Origin: Molanna angustata
Taxonomy: Eukaryota; Arthropoda; Insecta; Trichoptera; Molannidae
DNA: 64,000 nucleotides
Direction: 5' to 3'
Assembly: GCA_963576475.1 (NCBI GenBank)
Contig: OY754972.1
Coordinates: 33,518,556 to 33,582,555 of the forward strand
Every line of letters starts with the position of its first letter. Position 1 is the stretch's first letter. A program made the translations under genes and the position numbers. This document shows positions 39,959 through 49,448 of this stretch, in pieces. The notes beneath the pieces are model-generated. The model saw only the letters and a program-made list of their open reading frames with translations. It made no database searches and was not told the DNA's origin.

Positions 39959-41538
39959 AAACTTTTATAGCAGTAAATATAGCAGATCAAGAAATATTCT
40001 CTAAATATTCTACGTTGAATCGTCTAAAAAGAGTTACAGCTTATATCATTCGTTTCATTCACAATTGTAAAAAAGTAATTCCACGACTTACTGGAGAATT
40101 ATCAGTAATTGAATTGAATAAAGCCATGGAAGTATTAATTATTATGGCACAATCTTATTCATTTCAATATGAAATTCAACAATTGAATACCAACAGAAAC
40201 GTATCAAAACAAAGTAATTTAAAAAATCTTAATCCAATCATATGTCATAAGTTGTTATGTGTGGGAGGTCGTTTATCAAGAAGTATAAATATATCAACAC
40301 AACAAAAGCACCCAATTATATTACCATCACATCATAAATTAACAGAACTCATTGTCAAGCATTATCATTATACACATCTTCATCTTGGCGTTCAATCATT
40401 ACTTTCCATTATGCGTTTACAATATTGGCCTATATTGGGTAAAAACATGGTAAAAAAGGTAGTTCGAAACTGTATTGTATGTTTTAGAATTCGCCCAATA
40501 GTATCTCAACAAATTATGGCAGATTTGCCTCAAGACAGAGTCTCAGTTCATCGTCCGTTTGCGATATCAGGAGTGGATTATGCAGGTCCAGTCATGATTA
40601 AAGCCGGTATAACTAGACAATCTAAAAGCGTAAAAGCTTACATTTGTTTGTTTGTTTGTTTTTCTACAAAAGCAGTGCATATGGAATTAGTACATAGTTT
40701 AACAACGGAATCATTTTTGAATGCTTTCAAACGTTTCATTTCACGTAGAGGCAAACCTATAAAGATGTATTCCGACAATGCTAAAAATTTTGTGGGAGCA
40801 AGTGATCAATTGAAAGAACTTTATATATTTATTGAACAAAATCATAGTAGTATTTATAATAACCTTGCACAACAATCTATTCAGTGGCAGTTCATTGTAC
40901 CTAGATTGCCGCATCACGGCGGTTTATGGGAGTCTGCAATTAAGTCTGCAAAATTTCATGTCAAACGTGTTATTCAATCAACTATTTTGACATATGAGGA
41001 TATGAGTACTTTGTTGTGTCAAGTGGAAGCCTGTTTAAACTCACGCCCTATCACGCCCTTGTCCAATGATCCATTAGATTTGAATCCACTCACTCCTGGT
41101 CATTTCCTCATTGGCGATAGCCTGTATGGATTACCTGAACAAAACATCGAGCATCTAACCATGAATAGACTAGATCATTACCAGAAGTTAATTAAATTAA
41201 TTCAATCTTTTTGGTCGAGGTGGCGTGTGGACTATCTCGCAGAACTGCAGAGACGGGTAAAGTGGACCACTGGCGATCTACGGCAGCTTCAATCCGGAGA
41301 CATGGTCGTTATAAAGGAGGACAATGTACCACCTATGTCATGGAAGCTTGGACGCATCATCAAAACTCACCCTGGAAAGGACGGAATCGTACGAATAGCA
41401 GACATACAAACCAATTCAGGATCCATTCAACGAGGCATAGCTAAATTATGCTTACTTCCTATGGAGCAGGACAATGTAATATCATCATCATCACCATCAA
41501 ATGTCTGCGGTTCCCGGGATGGGTCTAAAGCTAAGTGA
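39901..41538 (+). CDS. BEL/Pao integrase, frame-shifted 3' part of the polyprotein
   Basis: 545 codons open. A His/Cys zinc-binding unit (HYHYTHLHLG ... NCIVCFRI, near 150-195) precedes the core with three catalytic acids: D in GVDYAGP (near 225), D in YSDNAKNF (near 292) and E in HHGGLWESAIKSAK (near 344). After it comes a DUF5641-like C-terminal region (WSRWRVDYLAELQ ... SGDMVVIKED ... WKLGRI). It overlaps the upstream ORF by 58 bp. BEL/Pao polyproteins are normally a single ORF, so this start is artificial and the split is a mutation or sequencing error. Confidence 0.88.
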   Translation: MVLYSTFSNDFSVPEAKNIKTFIAVNIADQEIFSKYSTLNRLKRVTAYIIRFIHNCKKVIPRLTGELSVIELNKAMEVLIIMAQSYSFQYEIQQLNTNRNVSKQSNLKNLNPIICHKLLCVGGRLSRSINISTQQKHPIILPSHHKLTELIVKHYHYTHLHLGVQSLLSIMRLQYWPILGKNMVKKVVRNCIVCFRIRPIVSQQIMADLPQDRVSVHRPFAISGVDYAGPVMIKAGITRQSKSVKAYICLFVCFSTKAVHMELVHSLTTESFLNAFKRFISRRGKPIKMYSDNAKNFVGASDQLKELYIFIEQNHSSIYNNLAQQSIQWQFIVPRLPHHGGLWESAIKSAKFHVKRVIQSTILTYEDMSTLLCQVEACLNSRPITPLSNDPLDLNPLTPGHFLIGDSLYGLPEQNIEHLTMNRLDHYQKLIKLIQSFWSRWRVDYLAELQRRVKWTTGDLRQLQSGDMVVIKEDNVPPMSWKLGRIIKTHPGKDGIVRIADIQTNSGSIQRGIAKLCLLPMEQDNVISSSSPSNVCGSRDGSKAK

Positions 41539-42488
41539 TTTTAACATTAATAAGCAGTGAGAGTAACAATTTTGAACATTTAAAAAAGATAAGTTTCTAA
41601 AACTAAGTGAGACTTCAACATTAATAAGTGAGAGTACAATTTTGAACATTTAAAAAAGAAATAAGACACATTATAAACCAAATTACCAAGCATCAAGAAT
41701 ATAAATTTTTTTATCATAAAATAACATTTTTAGATGTTTAAAAATATTTTATTAAATTGACAATTGACAAACATCAAGATTTAAAAAAAAAAAGCAAATA
41801 TAACATTTTTAAAGTTGACTTTATGCATTCATCTAAAAAGCAACTGAACTATTGTGCATCTATAATCAATTGAACTTTTTTGTGCAACTTATCTAAGAAT
41901 CAAACTATTGGTGCAAGCAATTAAACGCAATTAAACTATTGTGCAACGAGTCATCAAACTATTATTTTTCAATAACTTCAACACATTCTACATTTGAGAG
42001 ATTTTTTCAACAACAACTTCAGCAAATTCTACATTTTGGAGACTTCTTCATCAAGAGAAACAATTTCTACAACGGGGAGGATACATTCTACACATGGGAA
42101 ACTTCTTCAACAGCAACGTCATAGGACAACAGCATTTCCAGACATCATAATATCATGAAAAAACTTCTTCGGTGAAAAAACTACTCCAGACATCATAATA
42201 TCATGAAAAAACTTTTATTGTGCAAGTGCAACAGACATTTATTATGTGAAAAACAAAGACAATTTATATTCATTTTAACATTTATTCATCATTTTTTTTA
42301 ACATTTTTTCATTTTCTATTTGTTTGCATTCTCCTATACAATTCTTTCTCATACATATTTTATTTTTTTGTTTATATTTTTCTTTGAATCATACATCTTA
42401 TACACATATTTAAATACAGTCCACTAAATCAAATATTAATTTAATCAAGCTTTATTTAAAAGAATGTATTTTTACTGGATACATTCTT
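41539..42488 (+). other. BEL/Pao 3' untranslated region
   Basis: Long AT-rich stretch without a gene. It contains short direct repeats: AAGTGAGACTTCAACATTAA against the earlier AAGTGATTTTAACATTAA; ACATTTAAAAAAGA twice; and CAGACATCATAATATCATGA at about 42,139 and 42,186. Confidence 0.6.
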
Positions 42489-42499
42489 AGCGGGGAATA
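42489..42499 (+). promoter_or_regulatory. Candidate polypurine tract
   Basis: AGCGGGGAATA abuts the 3' LTR. A purine-rich run directly before TGTT is the expected primer for plus-strand DNA synthesis. Confidence 0.6.
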
Positions 42500-42706
42500 T
42501 GTTTGATTTTCAATAATGGCAACATTATTTTCCTGTCAGATCATTATTTTTGTTGTATGTTTTTGTTTCAGTCAAGTTTAGTTGTATATTTTGTCATTTT
42601 GTGCATGTAACTTTCTTTTTGTGAAAATATATTCAGATACTACAAAAACCTCACTGCGTAAACATTCATCACCAGCTTTTGGTCCCATTCCCGGGAAATC
42701 CTAACA
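42500..42706 (+). repeat. 3' LTR of the BEL/Pao element
   Basis: 207 bp, differing from the 5' LTR at one position, and followed by the duplicated GCTGA. Confidence 0.93.
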
Positions 42707-42733
42707 GCTGACGAGAAAACTTAAAAAAAATAA

Positions 42734-42807
42734 AAGACAAATGCCTCGTCATCTGATAAGTGACGTGCATGAATGGATTAATAAGATTCTCTCTGTCCCT
42801 CTCTGAT
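42734..42807 (+). pseudogene. 28S rDNA fragment between the R2 and R1 target sites
   Basis: AAATGCCTCGTCATCT, then GTGACGTGCATGAATGGATT, then TGTCCCTCTCTGAT follow the highly conserved 28S sequence immediately downstream of the R2 cleavage site. The segment from the R2 site to the end of the 14-bp R1 duplication is 74 bp here, as in arthropod 28S. There are several substitutions (for example GATAAG for AATTAG, TAAGATTCTCTC for CGAGATTCCCAC), so this is not a functional rRNA. It is the junction of the R2 relic and R1 copy A. Confidence 0.85.
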
Positions 42808-42825
42808 TCAGTTTCAGAGAGGGTC

Positions 42826-42850
42826 AGTTTCGTTCCAACCGTTACACGGT
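42826..42850 (+). promoter_or_regulatory. R1 copy A 5' terminal motif and hairpin
   Basis: AGTTTCGTTCCAA at 42,826-42,838 is followed by the hairpin ACCGT-TAC-ACGGT (42,838-42,850). The first motif is the exact complement of 48,631-48,643 just after ORF2. Equivalent sites are in copies C and D. Confidence 0.6.
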
Positions 42851-43084
42851 ACGGACGTGTTGCTGTGTCGCAATTGTTTTATTGTTGCAAAGTTTTCTTT
42901 TTTTTCCGCTAGTTATTTTATATTGCTATTTCATATCTTATATTGTGTTTCATTATCTTTTGGTTTTCCTGGTGTTTCCCTGTTCTCCCGTTGATTCCAA
43001 CTTGTTGGTGGGAAGACAGGAGGCAGGCCCCGCGCTGTGGCGGCCTGTATGTGACTTTATTAATACTGTGACTTTTATTCTTAT

Positions 43085-43290
43085 TTGATTCATTGTGACT
43101 ATTTTATTCTAATTACTTGATGTGCTCAGTTTCTTTTCTTTTCCTTATAACATGTATTTCATGTGACTATGTACTGTGACTATTGATTTAATTGTGACTA
43201 TTGATTGTGACTATTTTATTCTAATTACTTGATGTGCTCAGTTTCTTTTCTTTTCCTTATAACATGTATTTCATGTGACTATTATTGATT
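43085..43290 (+). repeat. Duplicated block in the 5' UTR of R1 copy A
   Basis: GACTATTTTATTCTAATTAC through TAACATGTATTTCATGTGAC occurs at about 43,097 and again at about 43,208, offset about 110 bp. It is a tandem 5' UTR duplication of the kind that carries promoters in some LINEs; that role is inferred. Confidence 0.7.
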
Positions 43291-44124
43291 TAATGTTTTG
43301 TTAACTTTCTTATTTTACTACTGTGTCGTGTTGTAAAGCCTCTTGTTCGTGAACTGCTAGTGAATTTTGTATTGCGTGTGTGTCTGCCGGTTTATAATCA
43401 CGGTTGTTATCATGTGTTTCATGTGACTTTATCTTGATGCTCGTCTGTGCAACAATACTCTTTTTTTTCATTTGCGGCGGTGCGCATGCGCATTTTGAGT
43501 CACGTGGTGTGTGACGTCACGGTGCCCTTGTGCGCATGCGCGTGCGCGTGCGCGCAAAATTTTGTACTTTTTGTGAATGCACATGATGCTTTATCATTTT
43601 GTGTTTGTACTCTAAGTTCGTTTATGTTAAATTTTATAACTTGTATTTTCTCGTGGTGTTTCAGGCGGTCGGGGCCTTTACACTTGCCCGTTGCGTTGCA
43701 CATTTCGCCGGGCAGCCGGCCTGACGTGGGTCCCCCGACCGAGGCCTGGCATATCGATGTACATAGAGATACGTCTCTATAAATTTTGATACATTTGTGC
43801 TTGTCTATATCTTATTGCATGTTCTTCCGACATTATTATTGTTTGTTTTTAATTTTCTCTTGTTTTATGGATGCAACTGACGATCCTGAGCGCTCATAAC
43901 GCCTCAAACAGTGTATAACTCCTTTTGGTGTCGTAGTTTATGTGCCTTCGCCTGTAAGTGAAAAAAAAATAAAAAAAGAAACACCAAGTGTTACCTGAGT
44001 GTTTTGACTGGTCCTCGGTGGGGCCCATCAGCTACGGGGCCCACGCCAAATCTCTACAGTCAGACACAGTTAAGCGTGAGAGACTTGAACCGGTGAACCT
44101 GTACATTGGCCTGGACTCTGAAAA

Positions 44125-45459
44125 ATGTTAACATCTGAGGCTGAAGATGAAGCGGCGACTTTCACGCCGAGGCAGTCTCTCCTGAGATCGCCGAAGGGCT
44201 CGGATAAGAACGTGGAAGAGAGCAGCCAGGGCGAAACTGATGCGGCACCCATGGATTCAAACACCAGCAGGAAAAAGCGGAAGAAGTGCTCGTCACCGGG
44301 GGGTTCTCCGGCGGCCTTAACAGATAAGATCATCGCGGACCAGGGTACTTTGGAGCTTATTGGTTTGGCCAAAGCCATCAATGAGGAATTGGGTTGCCTG
44401 AACATGACCAAGGCTAACCTGCAGGATAAGGCTAGGGTCAGGTCTGCATCCGCGAGGATTATGGAGCTGGCTGCTGCGGCGGAGGCGAAGATTGCTGCTC
44501 TCCAAGGAGAGATAAAGGGGCTCAAAGCCTGCATCCCTACTATGGAAGCCCTGAAAGACAGGATTGTGAAGCCTGCTGATGGACGTAAGTCGAGCCTTCT
44601 GACGCTGGATGAGGATGCCTGGCCTGCACTTGGACCGATAAACAGACGTCAGATGGCGGAGACTGTGAGAGTGGGTAACAGGGTAGTGGAAGCGAAACCG
44701 GCGAGGCCCGTTATTCTCATTAAGCCGACAGACCCACAGAAGGGCTCTTCGGAAACAACCAAGAAGCTTGTCCAGGAGGCACTCGTTCCGGATGAGGACG
44801 GCTTTAGGGCTGTCAAGGTGAGGCGCACCAGAAACGTCGGCGTGGTCGTGGAGACCAGTAGTGCGGCTGATGCGGCAAACCTGCTGAAGGCGGCTGGATG
44901 TTTGGCTGGAGATGGTTACGTGGCTGAGGAGGTAAAAGGACTCAGGCCAAGAATGGCCATCATGGGAGTTCCAAACGAGGTTGGTGATTCAGTTAAGTTA
45001 GCGAAAGCTCTCTACAACCAGAACTTAAAGGGCAAAATGGATGAAGCAACCTTCTTGAGGGACTTCGCAATTATTTATAAGTTTGGCAGAAAGAACGTGG
45101 ACGATTACTGCTGCGTAGCCTTCATGCATCCCACCGCTAGAAAGCTATTATTAAATGAAGGTTTCTGCTGTATCAGCTGGAACTCGGTGAGAATAAGTGA
45201 TTTTGTCGGTGCCACTCGATGTTACAAGTGTCAGATGTATGGGCACACCCAGTCCAGGTGTGGGCAGAAGGAAGTTACCTGCAGGCATTGCGCCGGGATT
45301 GGACACGAGTCCTCAGCCTGCACGAAAAAGGACTCCCCGCCTGTGTGTGCCACGTGCACCAGGTTCAGGCAACCGGCGAGTCATGCAACGGGCTCGGGGG
45401 ATTGTCCTGCAGCCAAAAATGCATCTGAGAGGTTGGTAGCCATGACTAATTATGGCTAG
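44125..45459 (+). CDS. R1 copy A ORF1 protein (gag-like, CCHC)
   Basis: 444 aa. The N-terminus is acidic and Ser-rich with a basic signal (SRKKRKKCSS). An Ala/Glu-rich, probably coiled-coil region follows (residues about 85-150), then a conserved core (GSSETTKK ... DEDGFRAVKVRR). Three zinc knuckles form the end: CYKCQMYGHTQSRC, CRHCAGIGHESSAC and a third C-x2-C ... H ... C, roughly residues 366-433. It should bind R1 RNA. It ends MTNYG, and the stop TAG overlaps the ORF2 start in ATGGCTAG. Confidence 0.9.
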   Translation: MLTSEAEDEAATFTPRQSLLRSPKGSDKNVEESSQGETDAAPMDSNTSRKKRKKCSSPGGSPAALTDKIIADQGTLELIGLAKAINEELGCLNMTKANLQDKARVRSASARIMELAAAAEAKIAALQGEIKGLKACIPTMEALKDRIVKPADGRKSSLLTLDEDAWPALGPINRRQMAETVRVGNRVVEAKPARPVILIKPTDPQKGSSETTKKLVQEALVPDEDGFRAVKVRRTRNVGVVVETSSAADAANLLKAAGCLAGDGYVAEEVKGLRPRMAIMGVPNEVGDSVKLAKALYNQNLKGKMDEATFLRDFAIIYKFGRKNVDDYCCVAFMHPTARKLLLNEGFCCISWNSVRISDFVGATRCYKCQMYGHTQSRCGQKEVTCRHCAGIGHESSACTKKDSPPVCATCTRFRQPASHATGSGDCPAAKNASERLVAMTNYG

Positions 45460-48400
45460 CTCCTCTCGGCTTAGGGTTGGCCAGATTAACATGAGACGCG
45501 CTAGGGTTGCTGCGCTGGAGCTGTCGAGGGAGATGATGAGCTCGTCTTTCTCGCTGGCCCTGGTGCAGGAACAATATGTTTACTTTGATAAAAGCGTGAG
45601 CATAGATAGTGATTGTAAAATTATAGAGAAAGGATCTAACCCGTTGGCTGGAGTGGTTTACCGTCAGGGCAAAATTTGTCCCTTACTGGTCGATGGTCTA
45701 TCGGATGAGTGTCGGGTGTGCGTGTCTGTCCTGGTGGACGGAGAGGAGATTTATCTCATCTCTGTTTACTTCAGGTACGGCGGGTGCATTGATGACTTTC
45801 TAAGTGGACTGTCGAACACGCTGGACAGATTAAGAGGAAAAAAGGTCATCATTGGCGGGGATTTCAATGCGCGATCCCCGGTATGGCACGATGGAGTGGA
45901 ATCAGACGGCAGAGGCTGGGGCTTGAAAGTCGAGGAACTGATAGCTCAACACAGACTGATAGTGATGAATGAAAGTGGCTGTCTTTCCACTTTTTCGAAT
46001 CATATGGGGGAGAGCAATGTAGATATTACCCTGGCAGTGCCGGGTATTGCGGCAATGATTAAAAATTGGTCTGTGAGAGATGGTATCATATCGTCAGACC
46101 ACAGACTGATTATCTTTGACTGCGGCCGCTCGGGGGGCCTGCCTCCGAGAGGTCTTTGGAGTTTCCGTAGAAGCAATGTTGACTGGGTCTCCTTCAGAGA
46201 CACTCTTAGACTGCGTCTACAAGATTTTGATATGAGCAGAATGACGGCTGAGCGCGCGTGCACCGTCTTCTCACGCACGATACTGGAGGTTTCTGAGAGT
46301 GTAGTGAGACGTGTAAGGCCTGGAAGATCGCGAAAACCTACATATTGGACGGTCGAGCTCACTGGTTTGAGGGCCTCATTCAAACGAGAAACCAGAGAGT
46401 ACGGTAAAGTCAAAAAGCGGGGAGAGGTCTTCGGACCCGAATATGTTGAAAGGGCTAGACTCTTGATGGTGGAGACCAGGCGAGTGTACCACTCCGCTCT
46501 GCTTCGCGCCAAGACCCAGCATTGGCGCGACTGGGTGACTGAGGTAGGGCGCGCAGACCCTTGGGAGGTTGTTAGTGTACTGTCCAAGGGTGGTACGCTG
46601 GCGGATGCGGACAGCTATCTGTCGACGGTCATCACGGAAACGGGCCACACCACGGGGATACGCGACACCCTCGACGTCTTGTTGAATCGGCTTGTCCCGG
46701 ACGACTCTCCGGGTGGCAGTCTCCAGCACGGTATGGTGAGAGCCTTGGCTTTGCACCCGCCGTCGGCTGTCGGCGGCGATCCGGTGGTGTCCAGGGACTG
46801 GCTGGGGGGGAGACTCGATGTGGTCGTGAGGAACCTTGGTCCGTCTAAGGCCCCTGGTTGTGATAGAATCACGGGCCCCATAGTTAAACAAGTCTGGGCT
46901 GCAGCGAAAGAAATATTTACGACTGTAATTGAGAAGTGTCTGAATGAGGGTGTCTTCCCGAATGAATGGAAGCTTGGTGTCCTCAGAATTATACCCAAAG
47001 GCAATGGCAAGTCTAGGTCGGATCCGGGTGCCTATAGGCCGATCACTCTGCTGCCGGTGCTGGGTAAAGTCTTAGAAGTGGTCATTCGTGATAGGCTTGA
47101 GGAGAAACTCTCTCCTCCTTCGAACTTGCAGTTTGGGTTCGTGCGCGGTTGCTCCACCGAGGATGCCATTCTGAGAGCGCTTGAATGGAAGAATGATAGG
47201 AGGGAAAAGTATGTTGTTGGGGTCTTCTTAGATATATCCGGGGCTTTTGACAATGCTTGGTGGCCCATGATTCTGGTCAAGCTGAAAGCCAGAGGCTGCG
47301 GCCCAAGGCTTTATAGCATTGTCGCAAGCTACTTCTCGGGACGAAGGGTATCGCTGACGTATGGCATGATCGAGGTCACCAAGGCCACGACGAAGGGATG
47401 TCCTCAGGGATCCGTCCTTGGTCCGTTCCTATGGAACGTGCTGATGGATGACCTTCTGAGGCTCCCTCTGCCGGGCAACGGGATGATCGTGGCTTATGCT
47501 GACGACGCCTTCCTTCTCATGGCTGGAGACGCGAGATTGAGCATCGAAAGACACACCGAATCCGCACTCAGAATGATTAGTGAATGGGGCGAGAGGAATA
47601 GACTTTCATTCTCTTCGGCGAAGACGGTTGGCATGGTCCTGAAGGGTTCCCTTAGCGGTAGGCGACACCCCTGTATTCGGATGGGCCTGCACGCTGTGAA
47701 GTTTGCTGAGCACACAAGATACCTGGGTGTCATAGTCGATCGCTCGGGCAACTTCATGGAGCATGTCAGGCATGTGTCTATGAAGGGAAGGGATCTATTT
47801 ATGAAACTTCGACGCATTAACGCGTGTGAGTGTGGCATGGCCTCTGCCGAGATCGCGCGGGTTTACAGGGCAACATACGTTGCTCAGGTCACCTACGCGG
47901 CCAGAGTGTGGGCACATCGCTTGGATGCGGGTTTGGTATGCCTGAAAATTCTTAGTGGACAGAGAGTCCCACTGATAGCAGTGACTGGTGCCTACAAAAC
48001 TGTATCGACGGATGCGCTGCCCGTATTGGCTGGAGTGCTGCCTGCGGATATAGAGGTTAGGGAAGCTGCGGTGAGGGGCCGCTTAAGGAGAGGGCTGGCT
48101 GCTGAACATCTGGGTCTGCGTGTTGAGGCGACTGAGAGAAGTGGGGATTTCCGGTTGCGAATGCAGTCATGTAGAATCAAATCTCTGCAGGCGTGGCAGG
48201 AGAGGTGGGATGGCTCGACCAAGGGTCGACTCACTCATCTTTTCCTGCCCAGTGTGGCTGACCGCCTAGGTATGTCACATTTCAGACTGGACCCGGCTGT
48301 TGTGCAGATGATCACGGGGCACGGTGAGTTCAAGGCAAAGTTGTTTCAACTCGGCCTCGCCGGAAACCCTTGGTGTGTCTGTGGTGGTGGGGCCCAGGAT

Positions 48401-48619
48401 GCGATGCACATACTCTGGCACTGTGTTTGCTTAAATGATGAAAGAGAGAGAATGATGTGTGCCCTGCTTGATGCCAGTAGACCGGTAAGTATGACGGAAT
48501 TCCTGCGTTCCCGACAAAGCTTCACGGCTTTTAGGGAATTTGTGCATGGATGGAGAGAAAAGTGGGAAGTGCTTAGAGGAGATGGTGCTGAGCCGTCAGA
48601 TGAGTCTTTGTCTTCCTAG
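45452..48619 (+). CDS. R1 copy A ORF2: endonuclease and reverse transcriptase
   Basis: 1055 aa, uninterrupted. The AP endonuclease runs from VGQINMRRARVAALEL with VQEQY, GGDFNARSPVWHD (near 136) and SSDHR (near 214). The RT has SKAPGCDRITGP, YRPITLLPVLGK, DISGAFDNAWWP, GCPQGSVLGPFLWN and catalytic AYADD (near 681). The C-terminus carries C-x-C-x7-H-x4-C (CVCGGGAQDAMHILWHC, near 976). GAFDNAWWP and the absence of RNase H are typical of the R1 clade. The endonuclease nicks 28S rDNA and the RT copies R1 RNA from the nick. Its ATG lies within the last codons of ORF1 (8-bp overlap), pointing to termination-reinitiation. Confidence 0.94.
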   Translation: MASSSRLRVGQINMRRARVAALELSREMMSSSFSLALVQEQYVYFDKSVSIDSDCKIIEKGSNPLAGVVYRQGKICPLLVDGLSDECRVCVSVLVDGEEIYLISVYFRYGGCIDDFLSGLSNTLDRLRGKKVIIGGDFNARSPVWHDGVESDGRGWGLKVEELIAQHRLIVMNESGCLSTFSNHMGESNVDITLAVPGIAAMIKNWSVRDGIISSDHRLIIFDCGRSGGLPPRGLWSFRRSNVDWVSFRDTLRLRLQDFDMSRMTAERACTVFSRTILEVSESVVRRVRPGRSRKPTYWTVELTGLRASFKRETREYGKVKKRGEVFGPEYVERARLLMVETRRVYHSALLRAKTQHWRDWVTEVGRADPWEVVSVLSKGGTLADADSYLSTVITETGHTTGIRDTLDVLLNRLVPDDSPGGSLQHGMVRALALHPPSAVGGDPVVSRDWLGGRLDVVVRNLGPSKAPGCDRITGPIVKQVWAAAKEIFTTVIEKCLNEGVFPNEWKLGVLRIIPKGNGKSRSDPGAYRPITLLPVLGKVLEVVIRDRLEEKLSPPSNLQFGFVRGCSTEDAILRALEWKNDRREKYVVGVFLDISGAFDNAWWPMILVKLKARGCGPRLYSIVASYFSGRRVSLTYGMIEVTKATTKGCPQGSVLGPFLWNVLMDDLLRLPLPGNGMIVAYADDAFLLMAGDARLSIERHTESALRMISEWGERNRLSFSSAKTVGMVLKGSLSGRRHPCIRMGLHAVKFAEHTRYLGVIVDRSGNFMEHVRHVSMKGRDLFMKLRRINACECGMASAEIARVYRATYVAQVTYAARVWAHRLDAGLVCLKILSGQRVPLIAVTGAYKTVSTDALPVLAGVLPADIEVREAAVRGRLRRGLAAEHLGLRVEATERSGDFRLRMQSCRIKSLQAWQERWDGSTKGRLTHLFLPSVADRLGMSHFRLDPAVVQMITGHGEFKAKLFQLGLAGNPWCVCGGGAQDAMHILWHCVCLNDERERMMCALLDASRPVSMTEFLRSRQSFTAFREFVHGWREKWEVLRGDGAEPSDESLSS

Positions 48620-49110
48620 TTGACTGATGATTGGAACGAAACTCATATGTAAGTTGTGTTGTCTGTCCCCCTGGGACGCGGTGGCTGTCGGATTTGCCCT
48701 CGAACCGTGCATATTTCTGCGTGTGGCTGGACTGGGTGTGCCCTTCGATCAGCACTGAATCTGATTCCTTCTGTATGCTATATTCTGCCTACACTGCTAT
48801 CTATATTGCTAACTGTTTGTAATCTGTATTTCTAAATTCTCATATCTTGCTTGCGTTGCATCCTGCTATTGTGTTTTATATTTGTATTTTCATTTTGATC
48901 TCTTTTTTATATTTGTATTTTCACTTTCTCTTGCAAATACCCTTACTATACTCATTCTTAGTACATGCGAAGTCTTTCATTCTGATTTATGTTAATCGGT
49001 ACTCTATTTATCATATATTTGCTATACCCTCTAATGTTTTGTATTTATGTATATTTATCTGTATGTAATTGTTTCACTGACATGTCAAAAATTGCAGACA
49101 TTTAGTGTCA

Positions 49111-49141
<31 letters not shown>

Positions 49142-49448
49142 GAAAAAAGGAAAGGATGGACACATCCAGCCTATATTGCTGTATACAAAAAAGCTGGTAT
49201 ATGGTAGTATGCGCGGGAACTTGAGGGTAAACTGATTCTTGGGGTGCGCTTCCCTGGAGGCCGCCATTCTGGCGGTTGCGAGGGGATGCTGGTGGAGTGC
49301 TGACGTGCGGGCTGCCTGGGGGTAGCTGGTAGCGCGTAGGTCGCACTCCTCGCACCTATAAGCATCTTTGCTGGCGTATTATCAGCGGACTCGAATAGGA
49401 GACTTCTTCTCCTGTAACGAGTCTGGGTGGAGGTGGGATCGCTCTCAA
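48620..49448 (+). other. R1 copy A 3' UTR
   Basis: Starts with TTGGAACGAAACT (48,631-48,643), complementary to the element's 5' end. GTCCC / GGGAC form a hairpin at 48,665-48,677. An A-rich run lies at 49,111-49,147. Two stems close the element: a first (weak in this copy) at 49,357-49,379 and a nested hairpin at 49,386-49,425. Confidence 0.7.
49386..49425 (+). promoter_or_regulatory. R1 3' terminal nested hairpin (copy A)
   Basis: CGGACTCG pairs with CGAGTCTG and encloses AGGAGA / TCTCCT. The element ends 23 bp later at the 14-bp duplication. The same fold is at the ends of copies B and C. Confidence 0.65.

Larger units (their letters stand above)
35832..42706 (+). mobile_element. BEL/Pao LTR retrotransposon, near-complete
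   Basis: Bounded by 207-bp LTRs that begin TGTT and end AACA, with a 5-bp duplication GCTGA at 35,827-35,831 and 42,707-42,711. gag, protease, RT, RNase H and integrase follow in BEL order. The LTRs differ at a single base, so insertion is recent. No envelope gene is present. One frameshift splits the polyprotein. It interrupts the 3' tail of the R2 relic. Confidence 0.93.
42808..49448 (+). mobile_element. R1: R1-clade LINE, copy A (complete)
   Basis: Flanked by an exact 14-bp duplication TGTCCCTCTCTGAT (42,794-42,807 and 49,449-49,462), the same length and position as the classical R1 duplication in 28S. It has a 5' UTR of about 1.3 kb, ORF1, ORF2 overlapping by 8 bp, a long 3' UTR, an internal A-rich run at 49,111-49,147 and a terminal hairpin. 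Both ORFs are intact and their sizes fit R1 (about 460 and 1050 aa). This is the only intact member of the local array. Confidence 0.9.

Noticed and set aside
42734..42807. Functional 28S rRNA gene
   Set aside because: Only 74 bp are present, with several substitutions at positions that are almost invariant, and with retrotransposons on both sides.
42882..43782. Short ORFs in the R1 5' UTR
   Set aside because: Low-complexity translations, not conserved between R1 copies.
46000..46587. Minus-strand ORFs opposite R1 ORF2 (also near 53.6-54.3 kb and 58.2-58.9 kb)
   Set aside because: Shadows of the conserved + strand coding frames. They show no domains and are not kept as proteins between copies.
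49353..49430. Hammerhead or HDV ribozyme at R1 joints
   Set aside because: The nested stems are clear, but I could not find hammerhead core words or a convincing HDV double pseudoknot. Described only as a 3' terminal hairpin.
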